A stretch of 64,000 bases of DNA, taken from contig CAWJGZ010000002.1 in assembly GCA_963842505.1 (NCBI GenBank), positions 434,001 through 498,000 of the forward strand. The letters run 5' to 3'. How positions within the stretch are numbered: position 1 is the first letter of the stretch; every line of letters begins with the position of its first letter. The notes beneath the pieces were generated by a model. That model saw only the letters and a list, made by a program, of their open reading frames with translations. It had not been told where the DNA came from and ran no database searches. Of this stretch, positions 8,690-18,137 are shown piece by piece. Both the position numbers and the translations under genes were made by a program. Source of the DNA: PALSA-129 sp963842505. GTDB taxonomy: Bacteria > Acidobacteriota > Terriglobia > Bryobacterales > Bryobacteraceae.

Positions 8690-9466
8690 ATGCGCGACCG
8701 TGCGACGGCCACACTTTCGACCATTGTCGTGGATGACGAGCAATTAGCCTGCGACGAGCTCTCGTTCCTGTTGAAAGACTTCCCCGAAATCGAGATTATC
8801 GCCACCGGTTCCAATGGCCTCGAAGCCGTAGAACTCATCCAGCAACTGGAGCCCGAGGTGGTGTTTCTGGACGTCAACATGCCCGGCCTGGATGGCATGG
8901 GGGTAGTGCGCCGCCTACGGGAAAACGGCGACGTCCTGCCGCATTTCATCTTCGTCACGGCTTACGACCAACACGCCGTGGAAGCCTTCCGCCTGGAAGC
9001 CCTGGACTACCTGCTGAAGCCCGTGGACAAGGGCCGGCTGGCCGAAAGCGTGGAGCGCGCCGCACGCTTCATCCAGGAAAAGAAAAGCCCCGACGCCCTT
9101 CCCGGTCCGCCCGCTCCGTCTCCCGCGCCCCGCACCAAGCTGGCCGTGCGATCCAACAACCGCCACTTCATTGTGGACGCCAACGACGTGATCTACGCCA
9201 CCATCGACGACGGCCTCATCACGCTCGTCACCACGCAGCTCGAAGGCCACTCCAACTACCGCACCATCGAAGATCTCCAGGCCAACCTCGACCGCGATCA
9301 ATTCTGGCGCGTGCACCGTTCCTACCTGGTTAACATCAACCGGATCAAGGAGGTGGTGCCGTGGTTCAAGTCGAGCTACCAACTCCGCATGGACGACAAG
9401 AAGCACACCGAGATCCCCGTCAGCCGCGTCCAGACCCGCCGCCTGCGGGAATTATTCAAACTGTAA
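8690..9466 (+). CDS. LytTR-family response regulator
   Basis: A 258-aa two-domain regulator. The receiver domain spans about 9-125 with acidic pocket VVDDE, phosphoacceptor D61 (VVFLDVNMPG) and conserved K110 (YLLKPVD). A proline-rich linker (about 130-145) leads to a LytTR DNA-binding domain (about 150-256) with the FWRVHRSYLVNINRIKEV signature. No histidine kinase gene is adjacent, so the partner and targets are unknown. A TATAAT at 8675-8680 lies just upstream of the ATG. Confidence 0.93.
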   Translation: MRDRATATLSTIVVDDEQLACDELSFLLKDFPEIEIIATGSNGLEAVELIQQLEPEVVFLDVNMPGLDGMGVVRRLRENGDVLPHFIFVTAYDQHAVEAFRLEALDYLLKPVDKGRLAESVERAARFIQEKKSPDALPGPPAPSPAPRTKLAVRSNNRHFIVDANDVIYATIDDGLITLVTTQLEGHSNYRTIEDLQANLDRDQFWRVHRSYLVNINRIKEVVPWFKSSYQLRMDDKKHTEIPVSRVQTRRLRELFKL

Positions 9467-9509
9467 AGGCTGTTGCCGAACGACCAGTCAAAACCTCGCC
9501 GCGGAGGCG

Positions 9510-10280
9510 CTATTCCGCCCCGAACTTCACCACCAGCGAAATCCTTCGATTCTTCGGGCTTTCCGGTTCCTCCGCATTCAGCAGCTTCTGATCCGCGTAT
9601 CCTCTCACCTCCACCACCTGCTTGGCACTCAGCCCGTACCTCTCGAGCAGTCGCCGCGCCGCATTCGCCCGATCGGTAGAGAGCTCCCAATTCCCATAAA
9701 CGCCCGCCGCCCCCGCATTGCGGTACGGCCGCGCATCGGTGTGCCCTTCGATCACCACCGCATTCGGCATCTTCCGGATCTCCACCGCCAGCGATTCGAG
9801 CAGGCGCTCGCCGGCCGGGGTCGGCAAGGCGCTTCCGGTGACGAAGAACAACCCCTGCTCGGTCTCCAGCAGGTCGATGCGCAGCCCCTCGCCCGTCATG
9901 CTGAGCTTCACGTTATCGCGAATCCGCGAAAACTCCGGCATGCGGTGCAGCGCGGCCTGAATCTGCTTCTGCACATCGTCGACGTTGCGGTGGTCCACCG
10001 CCAACCCTTCCCCCGCCGCCGCCGGACCGGCTCCCAGTTTCTGCGTGTAGCCGCGCGGATCCTTGAAGTACCCGCTTACCGATGCCTTGACCCGCGCTGT
10101 CGAGTTCATCATCCAAAGCACGATGAACAGCGCCATCAGCGCGGTGACGAAATCGGCGTACGCCACTTTCCAGGCGCCGCCGTGCTTCTTCTGAAAGATG
10201 CGCCGCGTGCGAGGCAGCATCAGCAAACCCGGGCTTTGCCCGGGTTCAGGCGGTTTGGGCTGGTTCGGCTTGATGACCAT
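9510..10280 (-). CDS. motB: Flagellar motor protein MotB (OmpA domain)
   Basis: A 256-aa stator subunit. One transmembrane helix carries the proton-binding aspartate D43 (AYADFVTALMALFIVLWMMNS). The C-terminal OmpA/MotB peptidoglycan-binding domain (about 125-255) contains VIEGHTDARPY and NRRISLVVKF. GGAGAG lies 10 nt before the ATG at 10280. The start overlaps the motA 3' end by 35 nt. A 21-bp perfect palindrome (10226-10246) lies in codons 12-18 and gives the unusual PEPGQSPGLL stretch before the conserved RRIFQKKHGG. Confidence 0.93.
   Translation of the reverse strand: MVIKPNQPKPPEPGQSPGLLMLPRTRRIFQKKHGGAWKVAYADFVTALMALFIVLWMMNSTARVKASVSGYFKDPRGYTQKLGAGPAAAGEGLAVDHRNVDDVQKQIQAALHRMPEFSRIRDNVKLSMTGEGLRIDLLETEQGLFFVTGSALPTPAGERLLESLAVEIRKMPNAVVIEGHTDARPYRNAGAAGVYGNWELSTDRANAARRLLERYGLSAKQVVEVRGYADQKLLNAEEPESPKNRRISLVVKFGAE
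10226..10246. repeat. Perfect palindrome inside the motA-motB overlap
   Basis: AACCCGGGC-TTT-GCCCGGGTT, 9-bp arms with a 3-nt loop. It starts at the motA stop codon and is translated as part of motB. It may be a repeat element tolerated in the flexible MotB N terminus, or an mRNA hairpin that tunes MotA:MotB ratio. Confidence 0.6.
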
Positions 10281-11193
10281 CGGCTGAAATCTCTCCGGGG
10301 GGGTGTGCCTCGTCGCCCGGTTTCGCGATGGGCGGTATCTTGGCGTCGCGCCGGATCGCCGTTTCCAAAGCCAGGAACGAAGGCCTCACTTCGACTGGAA
10401 TCGAGCGCCGCGCGTACTCCACCGCCAGGATGGGAGCCGCACCGCGGAAAAATGCCACCAGCGCGACCCGCAGCACTTGCAGGAATTGCGCCTGCGCCTC
10501 GCCCATGTTTTCGAGGCGCGCCGCCACCGGGCCCACCACTCCGTAGCACAGCAGGATTCCGAGAAACGTGCCCACCAGCGCCGCCGCCACTTTCTGTCCC
10601 ACGGTTTCGGGCGACCCGCCGATGGCCTGCATCGTGATCACCACCCCCAGCACCGCCGCCACGATGCCCAGACCCGGCAGCGCATCCGCCACCGTGCTCA
10701 GAGCACTCACCGGTTCATGCCGGCCACGCCTCTGCACATCGATGTCCAGGTCCATCAATTGATCCAGTTCCTGTGGCGTCGTGGCCCCAATCACCATCAT
10801 GCGCAACGAATCGCATACCAGGTTGCGCGTTTCCGCGTCCCGCAGGAAGCCCGGATATCGCGAAAAGATGGGGCTTCGCGCGGGATTCTCCACATCCGAT
10901 TCCAGCGCCACAATACCCGCCCGCTGCACATAGCCGAATACCTCATAGAGCATCCGCAGGTGCAGTAGGAAAACCTGCCGGCCGTAAGCCGCTTCGCGGA
11001 AGGCATCGCGCGCGCCGCGAACCATTTTGCGGATCAGCGCCGGCGGATTCGCCACCAGGATGATTCCTACCGCCGCCCCACCCACAATCAACAACTCGGC
11101 CGGTTGCATCAGGACCCAGGGGTTGCCCTGTTCCATCAGAAATCCGCCGAATACGGCCAGAAATACGACGGCAATACCGATCACGGCAAGCAT
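10246..11193 (-). CDS. motA: Flagellar motor protein MotA
   Basis: A 315-aa MotA/TolQ/ExbB-type protein, the second stator subunit. The N terminus has two membrane helices (MLAVIGIAVVFLAVFGGFL and LLIVGGAAVGIILV). The C-terminal half carries the typical LPGLGIVAAVLGVVITMQAIGGSPETVGQKVAAALVGTFLGI block. The C-terminal tail extends past the family core with a charged, proline-rich region that overlaps motB. No other flagellar genes lie in the window. Confidence 0.93.
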   Translation of the reverse strand: MLAVIGIAVVFLAVFGGFLMEQGNPWVLMQPAELLIVGGAAVGIILVANPPALIRKMVRGARDAFREAAYGRQVFLLHLRMLYEVFGYVQRAGIVALESDVENPARSPIFSRYPGFLRDAETRNLVCDSLRMMVIGATTPQELDQLMDLDIDVQRRGRHEPVSALSTVADALPGLGIVAAVLGVVITMQAIGGSPETVGQKVAAALVGTFLGILLCYGVVGPVAARLENMGEAQAQFLQVLRVALVAFFRGAAPILAVEYARRSIPVEVRPSFLALETAIRRDAKIPPIAKPGDEAHPPGEISADGHQAEPAQTA

Positions 11194-11425
11194 GGTTGTC
11201 TTGGGCTATGTCTCCCCTTATCGGCACGATCCGCAAAGAGTGTGAGGAACCGCACCGCCGCCCGCCCGTGCCGAAACTGAGCCAATTGAATACTAATCGG
11301 CTTATTTTCTTTTGTTTCTGCACCTTCGCTGGATGAGCCATTTCATACCGCTTTGTTGCGTAGATAAAAGGCGGCTTTCCATGTATACTCTCTGGAAACC
11401 TGGGAAGCCTATCCGGAGGGAGTCA

Positions 11426-13488
11426 ATGCAAAATCAACCGAACACTACCAAAGTCGCTAAGCTTTTCACCCGCACATTGGCGGGTTTCACCCTGGCCATG
11501 CTGGCATGCCTGGGTGCGTATGCCGCTACCCCTACCACTACGACGATAACTGTGAACGCAACCGGGAGTCTGTCATCCTCGACGATCGCGCTCACCGGTA
11601 CGGCAACTCTGACGAACATCGGGAGCGGAACGTTCAGTGCAAACCTAAGTCTGCTTACGTACACCAGCGCCGCCACGCCGTTCACCATCACGCTGACCAG
11701 CGGTACCACCGGCACGCTCACTGGGACCGTCAACCTGGCGAACTTCCTGCAAACAACCGGCACTGGAGCTGCGTCGATTACAGGTGGGACGGGAAACCTC
11801 TCCGGTGCGATCGGCTCTTTCCCATCCGTGACCGGATCGCTGACCGTTAGCACCAGCTTTACCTTGACCTTCACCGGTCCCGGCTCGATCACCATCGGCG
11901 GCGGCGGCGGCACCACCGGCCCACCGCCCACCATCACCCAAATTCTCAACAACTACGGCCTGATCCCAGCCGGCTTTACCAACTCCGGCATCGCGCAGGG
12001 ATCGCTATTCATTATCAAAGGCGCCAACCTTGCCGATCCTAACGCGCAAGCCGTTTTGCAATCCAGCGCGTCTCCCGGCTTGCAGACCACTCTGAACGGC
12101 GCGAGCGTGAAAGTCACGGTGGGCAACACCACCACCGTTCCGGTCTTCTACTACGCCATTGCCGCGCAATTGGCCCTGGTGCTTCCCTCCAATACCCCGG
12201 TCGGCAACGCCACGCTGACCGTCAGCTACGGCGGCCAGACCAGCTCGCCGGCGTCCTTCCAGGTAGTCCAGAGCGGCATGGGCTTCGACGCCTACTACGG
12301 CACCGGCAGCGGCTTGGGCGTGGCCACCAATAACGCCACTGGTGCGCTCTACAACTACACCAACTCCATCCCTCCGGGAACTACCGTCGTGCTCTGGGGT
12401 TCCGGTCTGGGCGCCGACCCCACCCGAGACACCACCTACAGCACCGCGAACATCAACCAAATCACTAATCTCGCGCACATCTACATTGGCGGCTTGGACG
12501 CCCCCATCGTGTACCAGGGCCCGTCCGGCTACCCCGGCTTGAACCAGGTGGATGTCACCATTCCCCAGGGCGCCGCCACGGGTTGCAACGTGTCCCTGGT
12601 GGGTGTCACTGCCGCGGGCGTGCCCACCAATTTCGTCACCCTCCCCATCGGCAACGGTGTCTGTTCCGACCCGGCTTTCGGGACCAATGGCAACACGCAG
12701 CAGACGCTCAGCGGGAAGACCACGGTGAACGTCGGTGACCTGTTCGTTTTCCAAACCATATCGCCGGTATCCAGCACCGGCACTGCCACTCAAACCACTG
12801 ACATCGCCGAAGCCATCTTCGACAGTGTGACCGGGGCTAGTATCGGCTCCTCCAGTGGCACGGTCTCCCCTGGGAGGATGCATCGTCACGGAAACCGGCG
12901 CTTCCGGAACCACCACCGTCCCCACAACCGTAGCCATGGACGCAGGAACGGTTACCGTGACGGGACCCGTTGGAGGAACGGTCACGCTTACGTCGTCGCC
13001 GATTTCCGGCCTCGGTTCTCTACTACGCGCAACTGGCGGCTGGGGCCATCCCAACTTCGGGTGGAACCTTTACGTTCAATGCCACCGGGGGCACCAATGC
13101 GCCAATTGTCGGTAAGTTCACGGCATCGCTGACCTTCCCCAACCCTATCTTGACCTGGAGCAATCCCAACAACGCAGCCACCGTCACAAGATCGGCGGGA
13201 CTAGGTGTGTCGTGGACCGGCGGAGCTTCGGGTACCTACGTGATCATTAGCGGGGGCTCGTCGGGGACAGTCGCCGGCCAGTCGGTGAGCGGCGCCTACA
13301 CCTGCATCGCCCCGGTAAGTGCCGGCTCGTTTACGGTGCCATCGTATGTCTTGGCCACCCTGCCGGCCGGCTCGGGCAGCACCGCGGTCTCGAATTACAC
13401 CAGCTACCAGACCTTTACGGCTCCGAATCTCGACTATGGTACGGCCTTTGGAGGCACCTCGCAGTCAGTCAACACAACCTATAACTGA
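11426..13488 (+). pseudogene. Secreted Solibacter-type C-terminal-domain protein, broken by two frameshifts
   Basis: Starts at ATG 11426 behind GGAGGGAG, with a signal peptide (TLAGFTLAMLACLGAYAA). A Thr/Ser/Gly-rich stretch is followed by two immunoglobulin-like (IPT/TIG-type) modules matching the family first named as the Solibacter C-terminal domain (GSLFIIKGANL, VPVFYYAIAAQLALVLP, PPGTTVVLWGSGLG, YPGLNQVDVTIP). The reading frame is lost near 12870 (in CCCCTGGGAGG) and resumes one base on. It shifts again near 13015-13025 and then runs to the stop at 13488 with clear homologous coding (SGGTFTFNATGG, FPNPILTWSNPN). Each shift equals one extra base. This may be a real pseudogene or assembly errors. 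Predicted extracellular, function unknown. Confidence 0.75.
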
Positions 13489-13505
13489 TTACGGCGTTTG
13501 CGATT

Positions 13506-13531
13506 GAGGACAGGCTTTACGGCCTGTCCTC
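13506..13531 (+). terminator. Hairpin after the Solibacter-type gene
   Basis: GAGGACAGGC-TTTACG-GCCTGTCCTC: a perfect 10-bp stem beginning 18 bp after the stop at 13488. There is no T-tract, so it may be a repeat or a structural 3' end rather than a classic intrinsic terminator. Confidence 0.5.
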
Positions 13532-14584
13532 ATGAGCCTACGGCCCCAGGTCCGCACACACCCCCATGCTACTTTTCGCGCCCCTCTCTCGAGATCCTTC
13601 CCAAACCACGCGTCTCCGCAAAACGGGGACTGGAACGTGTGAAAAAATCAGCCGACTATTGCAGACGCGTTTTGGGCGGGGGTAAAAAATGTCCAACCCA
13701 TGCCTGGTGATCGTTCCTGGAGCCTCTGATCGCGTCTTTTTTTCGGCTCAAATCGAGCCGCCAACCATCCTGCGTTAATCGGCTGATTTTTTCACACCTT
13801 CCTGCTACCAATTCCCGCTTTTGGAATTGGATAGCTGTACCCGCTTTGCGCCCCCAGTTCAAAAATCTTCAACCTAAATTTCCCTTGTTTTCATCTACTT
13901 GCAGCTTTACTCCCCCAAGCCCCCACTCACCCCCATGCTACTTTTGAATCGGATCAGGAACTTGCGCCCGTCGCAAGGTTTCCTCATCCTCTTGCTGGCC
14001 AGCAAGCGTTGCTTTTCAGGTGGTGCTGATACTTCTCGGCGGCCGTCAAGGCCTTGCGGCACTCACCGGGCCGTTTGCCCGATGGGGACCGACGGAAGAA
14101 CCGTGAAATCGATTTCGCAATCCAGAAACGTACCGGCTTGATTGCCTAGATCGGAGTATGGTTTCAGAGAACAGGCATTGAATTGGGGCACCCGGCGCCA
14201 TCCAGCGTCGCTCACCCTGAAGATGCCGTTCCAATCACTGGCGGCCGCCCCGTAATTGGGTCCGAGAGAATCCGGAGACACGCCCGGCGATAAGTCCGAG
14301 AGCCCCGGCCGCCGCAACGCCTTTCTTTTCCCCTCGATCTCACACCCCAAGTGTCTCGATCCTCATATTACATTGTTCCGTTCCCTCGACCGCCGCGAAG
14401 ATTCCTGTGGCGCACTCACTCGTGCGTGCCGCGTCGACATTCGTATCGACGCTTATGGGCCTACGCCCCACAAAACTCATGAATACCGGATTGATCCGCA
14501 TGCCGGCGCGTTCCAGGGAATGGTAAGGCCGGCTCACCTCATTTGTAATGGCTCTTGAGAGCGAGCTAAAAGCCCTACAAGAGC
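13532..14584. other. Repeat-rich region of about 1 kb without a convincing gene
   Basis: Contains an element bounded by 19-bp inverted repeats (13637-13797), two direct copies of CACCCCCATGCTACTTTT (13559 and 13928 areas), and a hairpin-like stretch at about 14408-14430 (GGCGCACTC/GTGCGTGCC). Minus-strand reading frames at 14063-14350 and 14340-14618 look partly protein-like but match nothing I recognise. They may be remnants. Confidence 0.55.
13637..13797. mobile_element. Possible MITE-like element with 19-bp terminal inverted repeats
   Basis: GTGTGAAAAAATCAGCCGA at 13637-13655 is the exact reverse complement of 13779-13797. The 161-bp unit has a small inner hairpin (CGGCTC/GAGCCG near 13744-13760) and no protein-coding capacity. 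No clear target-site duplication is seen at its ends, so a structured RNA or decayed repeat is also possible. Confidence 0.45.
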
Positions 14585-17071
14585 TCACCAATGAAAGGGT
14601 TCGATGCTCAGGTGCCACCCATCGGTCAGAACCGTGATAAGCCCTTGCCGGTCGGTGCGAAAGACTTGGGTGTGATGATCGGCCAGCCGGGCGAGGACGT
14701 CGCGGTTGGGATGGCCGTAACTGTTGTCAAGTCCGGCGGAAATCAGCGCGAACTCGGGGCGGGCGGCATCCAGGAAGTCGTCGGTGGAGGAAGTGCGGCT
14801 GCCGTGGTGCGCTACCTTGAGGACATCGGTGACAGGGATTTCGTTTTCGGCGAGCATCTCGCGCTCGATCGGTCGCTCGACGTCGCCGGTCAGAAGGAAA
14901 GAGCGCGCGCCGTAACGGACGCGGAGAACCAGGGAGTCGTTGTTATGAGGCGCGTCGGCCGGGACGTAATCGGGGAGCGGGGCGAGGACGTCGAATTCGG
15001 CGCCGCCGAACATGAAGTGGGCGGGAGCGGTGAAGGGGACGATTTCGACACCGTTGCGAACGGCGCGCTCGCGCAGCGCGAGCCAGGCTGGGTTTGAGGA
15101 AGTGGCGCCGGTCCACAACTGGCGCGGATGAAAATCGGACACCAGGGCGGGCAGGCCGCCGATATGATCTTCGTGGGCGTGGGTGAGAGCCACGGCGTCG
15201 AGAGTTGAGATGCCGCGATTCCAGAGATAGGGAGCGACCACGTCCTCTCCGATATCGAGCTGGGAGTGGGGCTGGTGGCCGAAAGCGGGGATGCCGCCTC
15301 CATCCACCAGCAGGCGTTTCCCGTCGGGCAGAACCAGCAGGATGCTATCGCCCTGACCAACGTCGATGACGCTCATTTCCAACTGGCCGCGGTGCAGTTC
15401 GGGAGGAAACGGGTGCCAGACCAGGAGCGCCAGCAGGGCTGCGACGGTAGCGCCGAAAACCGCGCGGGACCAACGCCCTCGCGCCACGGCGAAGGCCAGC
15501 AGGGCGGCCGAGAACGCAATGCCGAGCCAGACTGGCGGCGTTGGGATTCGCCAATTGGGTTCGATGGCGGCGTGCCAGCCGACGATCGCACGGGAGAGCC
15601 AGAGCAGCCAGCCGCCGATGTGGGCAATCCACGTCCAACCGGTGGCCACGGCCACGAAACCGACCGGGACCAGCAGCCCCATGATGGGCACGGCGAAGGC
15701 GTTGGCGGAGAGGCCCGAAAGTCCGAGGCGGTGGAAATAGACCACCATGGGGAGCGCCAGGCCAAGTTGAATCACGGCGGAGACCATCGTCACTTCATAG
15801 AAGAAAAAAAGCAGCCGGACGGGAAGCGTCACCAGCAGGGTAGCGGCGCGCCGGGGCAGGTGCGCGACGCGCTCGAGGGTTTCCACCAGCAGGCGCAATT
15901 CGACGCGGAACTGGGCCACGCGCGCGGCAAGATGCATGTCGCGGCTCGTATCGTGGAGGTCCGCAAGGCCGCGCGCCAGTGGGCCGGAGGTGGCCTCGAT
16001 AAGAGGCGTAGCAAAGGCGCCGAGGAAGGCGACGGCCAGAAAGGTGAGCTGGAAGCTGGCGTCGAAGAGCTGATCGGGATCGCACACCAGGAAACCCAGC
16101 GCCACCGCGGCCAGGAGGTTGAGCGGGCGGCGCTTTCGATAAAAGTACCCGCAGACCATGAAAAGAGTAAGGCCGGCGGAGGAGCGCACGCAGGGAGCAC
16201 CCCAGCCAGTGACCAGGGCATAGAGCCAGGCGGCCATCACGGTGAGCAGCATGGCGAGGTTCTCGGAGACGCAGCAGACGCGCAGGAAAAAAAGAAAAAA
16301 GGCCGCCAGAATCGCGACGTGCGTGCCGGAGATAACCAGGACGTGGAATGTGCCGGTGTTGCGGTACTGCTCGGTCCAGACTTTCTGGAGCTGGAAATTT
16401 TGCCCGATCAGGAGCGCCTGCATCATACCAGTCTGGTAACTGTTGCCGTGGTAGAGGCGGTCGGTACGGTCGAGGATGCCGGCGCGGAGATCCATGGCGA
16501 ATTTCTGAAGCGCGGAGCCACAGTGGCCGGGAAGGACGTGCAGAGTCGCGGCGTCGCCCGCCGCGGTCCAGAAGATGTCCTGGCGGGCCAGGAAGCCGGC
16601 GTAATCGAAAGCGCCGGGGTTGCCGTAATTGTGCGGCTTGCGGATACGCGCGTCGATCTCGATGTTCTGGCCGTAGCGGAGTGGAGGAAGTGGAGCGCCA
16701 TCCTTGGTGTAGAGCGTGACTTGAGCGCGGGTGCGGGGCTCGAGTTCCAGCAGGAAGCGTTCGCGTTCGCCGGAGACAGCGGGAGGTTCCACCACGCAGC
16801 CGCTCAGGATGACGATTTCGCGCGCTTCGGCGTCGATTTCCGGAGGCGGGCCGGGTTGGCGCAGCAGCGCGATTAGGGCGCCGGAAAAGAACAGGGCGAG
16901 CAGGCAGCAGATGCCGGCTAACACGCGGGACTTACGCGCGAGCGCCAGCACGCCGAGCAGGAAGAAGGCGGCCCCGGCGGCGAGCAATTCGGATTGGTGA
17001 AAGGGTACGAAGCGGGCAGCCAGGATTCCCGCGGCAATAGCAGCCAGGGGCCCGATCAGCGGGTGCTTCAC
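14585..17071 (-). CDS. comEC: ComEC/Rec2 DNA uptake channel protein
   Basis: An 828-aa polytopic membrane protein that carries single-stranded DNA across the inner membrane in natural transformation. N-terminal membrane helices and a DUF4131-like soluble region come first. The competence domain follows (FHVLVISGTHVAILAAFFLF near 245-265), then a C-terminal metallo-beta-lactamase-like domain. The latter has VIDVGQGDSILL, the metal-binding THAHEDHIGG motif, and KVAHHGSRTSS. Full-length for the family. No other competence genes lie nearby. Confidence 0.95.
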   Translation of the reverse strand: MKHPLIGPLAAIAAGILAARFVPFHQSELLAAGAAFFLLGVLALARKSRVLAGICCLLALFFSGALIALLRQPGPPPEIDAEAREIVILSGCVVEPPAVSGERERFLLELEPRTRAQVTLYTKDGAPLPPLRYGQNIEIDARIRKPHNYGNPGAFDYAGFLARQDIFWTAAGDAATLHVLPGHCGSALQKFAMDLRAGILDRTDRLYHGNSYQTGMMQALLIGQNFQLQKVWTEQYRNTGTFHVLVISGTHVAILAAFFLFFLRVCCVSENLAMLLTVMAAWLYALVTGWGAPCVRSSAGLTLFMVCGYFYRKRRPLNLLAAVALGFLVCDPDQLFDASFQLTFLAVAFLGAFATPLIEATSGPLARGLADLHDTSRDMHLAARVAQFRVELRLLVETLERVAHLPRRAATLLVTLPVRLLFFFYEVTMVSAVIQLGLALPMVVYFHRLGLSGLSANAFAVPIMGLLVPVGFVAVATGWTWIAHIGGWLLWLSRAIVGWHAAIEPNWRIPTPPVWLGIAFSAALLAFAVARGRWSRAVFGATVAALLALLVWHPFPPELHRGQLEMSVIDVGQGDSILLVLPDGKRLLVDGGGIPAFGHQPHSQLDIGEDVVAPYLWNRGISTLDAVALTHAHEDHIGGLPALVSDFHPRQLWTGATSSNPAWLALRERAVRNGVEIVPFTAPAHFMFGGAEFDVLAPLPDYVPADAPHNNDSLVLRVRYGARSFLLTGDVERPIEREMLAENEIPVTDVLKVAHHGSRTSSTDDFLDAARPEFALISAGLDNSYGHPNRDVLARLADHHTQVFRTDRQGLITVLTDGWHLSIEPFHW

Positions 17072-17336
17072 GGAAGAGCGATTGTAGCAGGGGGCGGCTC
17101 CTGGTGGGCAATGCAGGTCAGGGAAATCCCCGACAACGCGCTTGGGTGTACGTTGTCCAACGCGAGGTACCGAGGAGTATTACGCAAAGTTAACCCTCCC
17201 GTTATCTATTTGATTTTCAATTGGATCGACAAACCATCGGTGTAACTGCGGAAACACAGGAAGATCGATGGGTTCATATACCCCTGGGCCGATTATGACT
17301 TTTGCGGGGTTTTGCAAATGCCTATACTCGAAGCCG

Positions 17337-18137
17337 ATGAACAACTTACGGACGGTAGCGCGGAGGGCCATCATGCTGGTTACAGCCGCCGCGCTGCTGT
17401 GCGGAATCGCAGCGGCTGATTCGATTGTCGTAACTGGTGTAAATGGCAACCTCGGGGAATACGGCGTCTGGATCGAGGAGTACGGCCAAGACGTGGACAC
17501 GTATTTCGCGGGAGTGATCAATATCCAGCTTACCGACACGGCGGGAGTTTTCAACCGCGACACCATGTGCGTCCAATTGTTCACTGACATCTATATCGGC
17601 GAGACATACGGAACCACCGTGGTGACTCCAAACCAGGATGGAGGCGGCGCCCTCGACCAGGCTTCGTGGTTGTTGGATAACGCGCTCATGCCGGCGCAGG
17701 ACGGCACGCCCTCGGTGCTGCCGAGCGCGGACTGGGTGACGACGGCGGCACAAGGCGCGGGACTACAGTTGGCAATCTGGGACCTGGTGGAGGACGGCGG
17801 AGACGGATTCTCGAAGGGATCGGTGCAAGCGTCTACCGGGGCGAACGGGCCTGCCACGGACGCCACGACGTTGTTCTGGGCTAACTTATATGAAGCAGCC
17901 GTGGAAGCAAGTTCGAGTTACGTATCCAACGACGCCTTTGTATACGAGAATTCGAGCAACGGCGTCCAGGCCCAGACGCTGGAGGGCCCGGAATACCTGT
18001 ATGATGGCGGACCGCAGCCGCCGGCTACCACGCCGGAAGCTCCTACACTGGTACTGGCGGGTATGGCGCTGACGGTGCTCGGATTGGCTGGGCGGCACAA
18101 GCTTGGTATGCTGGGGAGCAGGTCCGCGAAGCTTTGA
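17337..18137 (+). CDS. PEP-CTERM-like secreted protein with a thioester-like motif
   Basis: A 266-aa exported protein. The signal peptide is residues 1-27 (positively charged start, then AIMLVTAAALLCGIAAA). The C terminus carries a sorting-like tail: TPEAPTLV, a hydrophobic helix (LAGMALTVLGLAG), then a basic end. This is a variant of PEP-CTERM, with the proline-glutamate retained. C78 (DTMCVQLF) and Q144 (LQLAIWDLV) resemble the Cys...QxAIW pattern of thioester-forming surface domains; this is an inference. The ATG at 17337 is chosen because it begins the signal peptide. Exosortase is not in the window. Confidence 0.75.
   Translation: MNNLRTVARRAIMLVTAAALLCGIAAADSIVVTGVNGNLGEYGVWIEEYGQDVDTYFAGVINIQLTDTAGVFNRDTMCVQLFTDIYIGETYGTTVVTPNQDGGGALDQASWLLDNALMPAQDGTPSVLPSADWVTTAAQGAGLQLAIWDLVEDGGDGFSKGSVQASTGANGPATDATTLFWANLYEAAVEASSSYVSNDAFVYENSSNGVQAQTLEGPEYLYDGGPQPPATTPEAPTLVLAGMALTVLGLAGRHKLGMLGSRSAKL

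Noticed and set aside
14063..14618. Minus-strand frames that look partly like protein
   Set aside because: No start or ribosome site, no recognisable family, and they overlap hairpin-rich sequence. Mentioned only as possible remnants.
15266..16876. A 536-codon open frame on the plus strand
   Set aside because: It is antisense to comEC and reads as a low-complexity stretch rich in Gly, Arg and His, with no domain.
17268..17336. The longer start at 17268 for the PEP-CTERM-like gene
   Set aside because: It would bury the signal peptide 23 residues inside; ATG 17337 begins the signal peptide directly.
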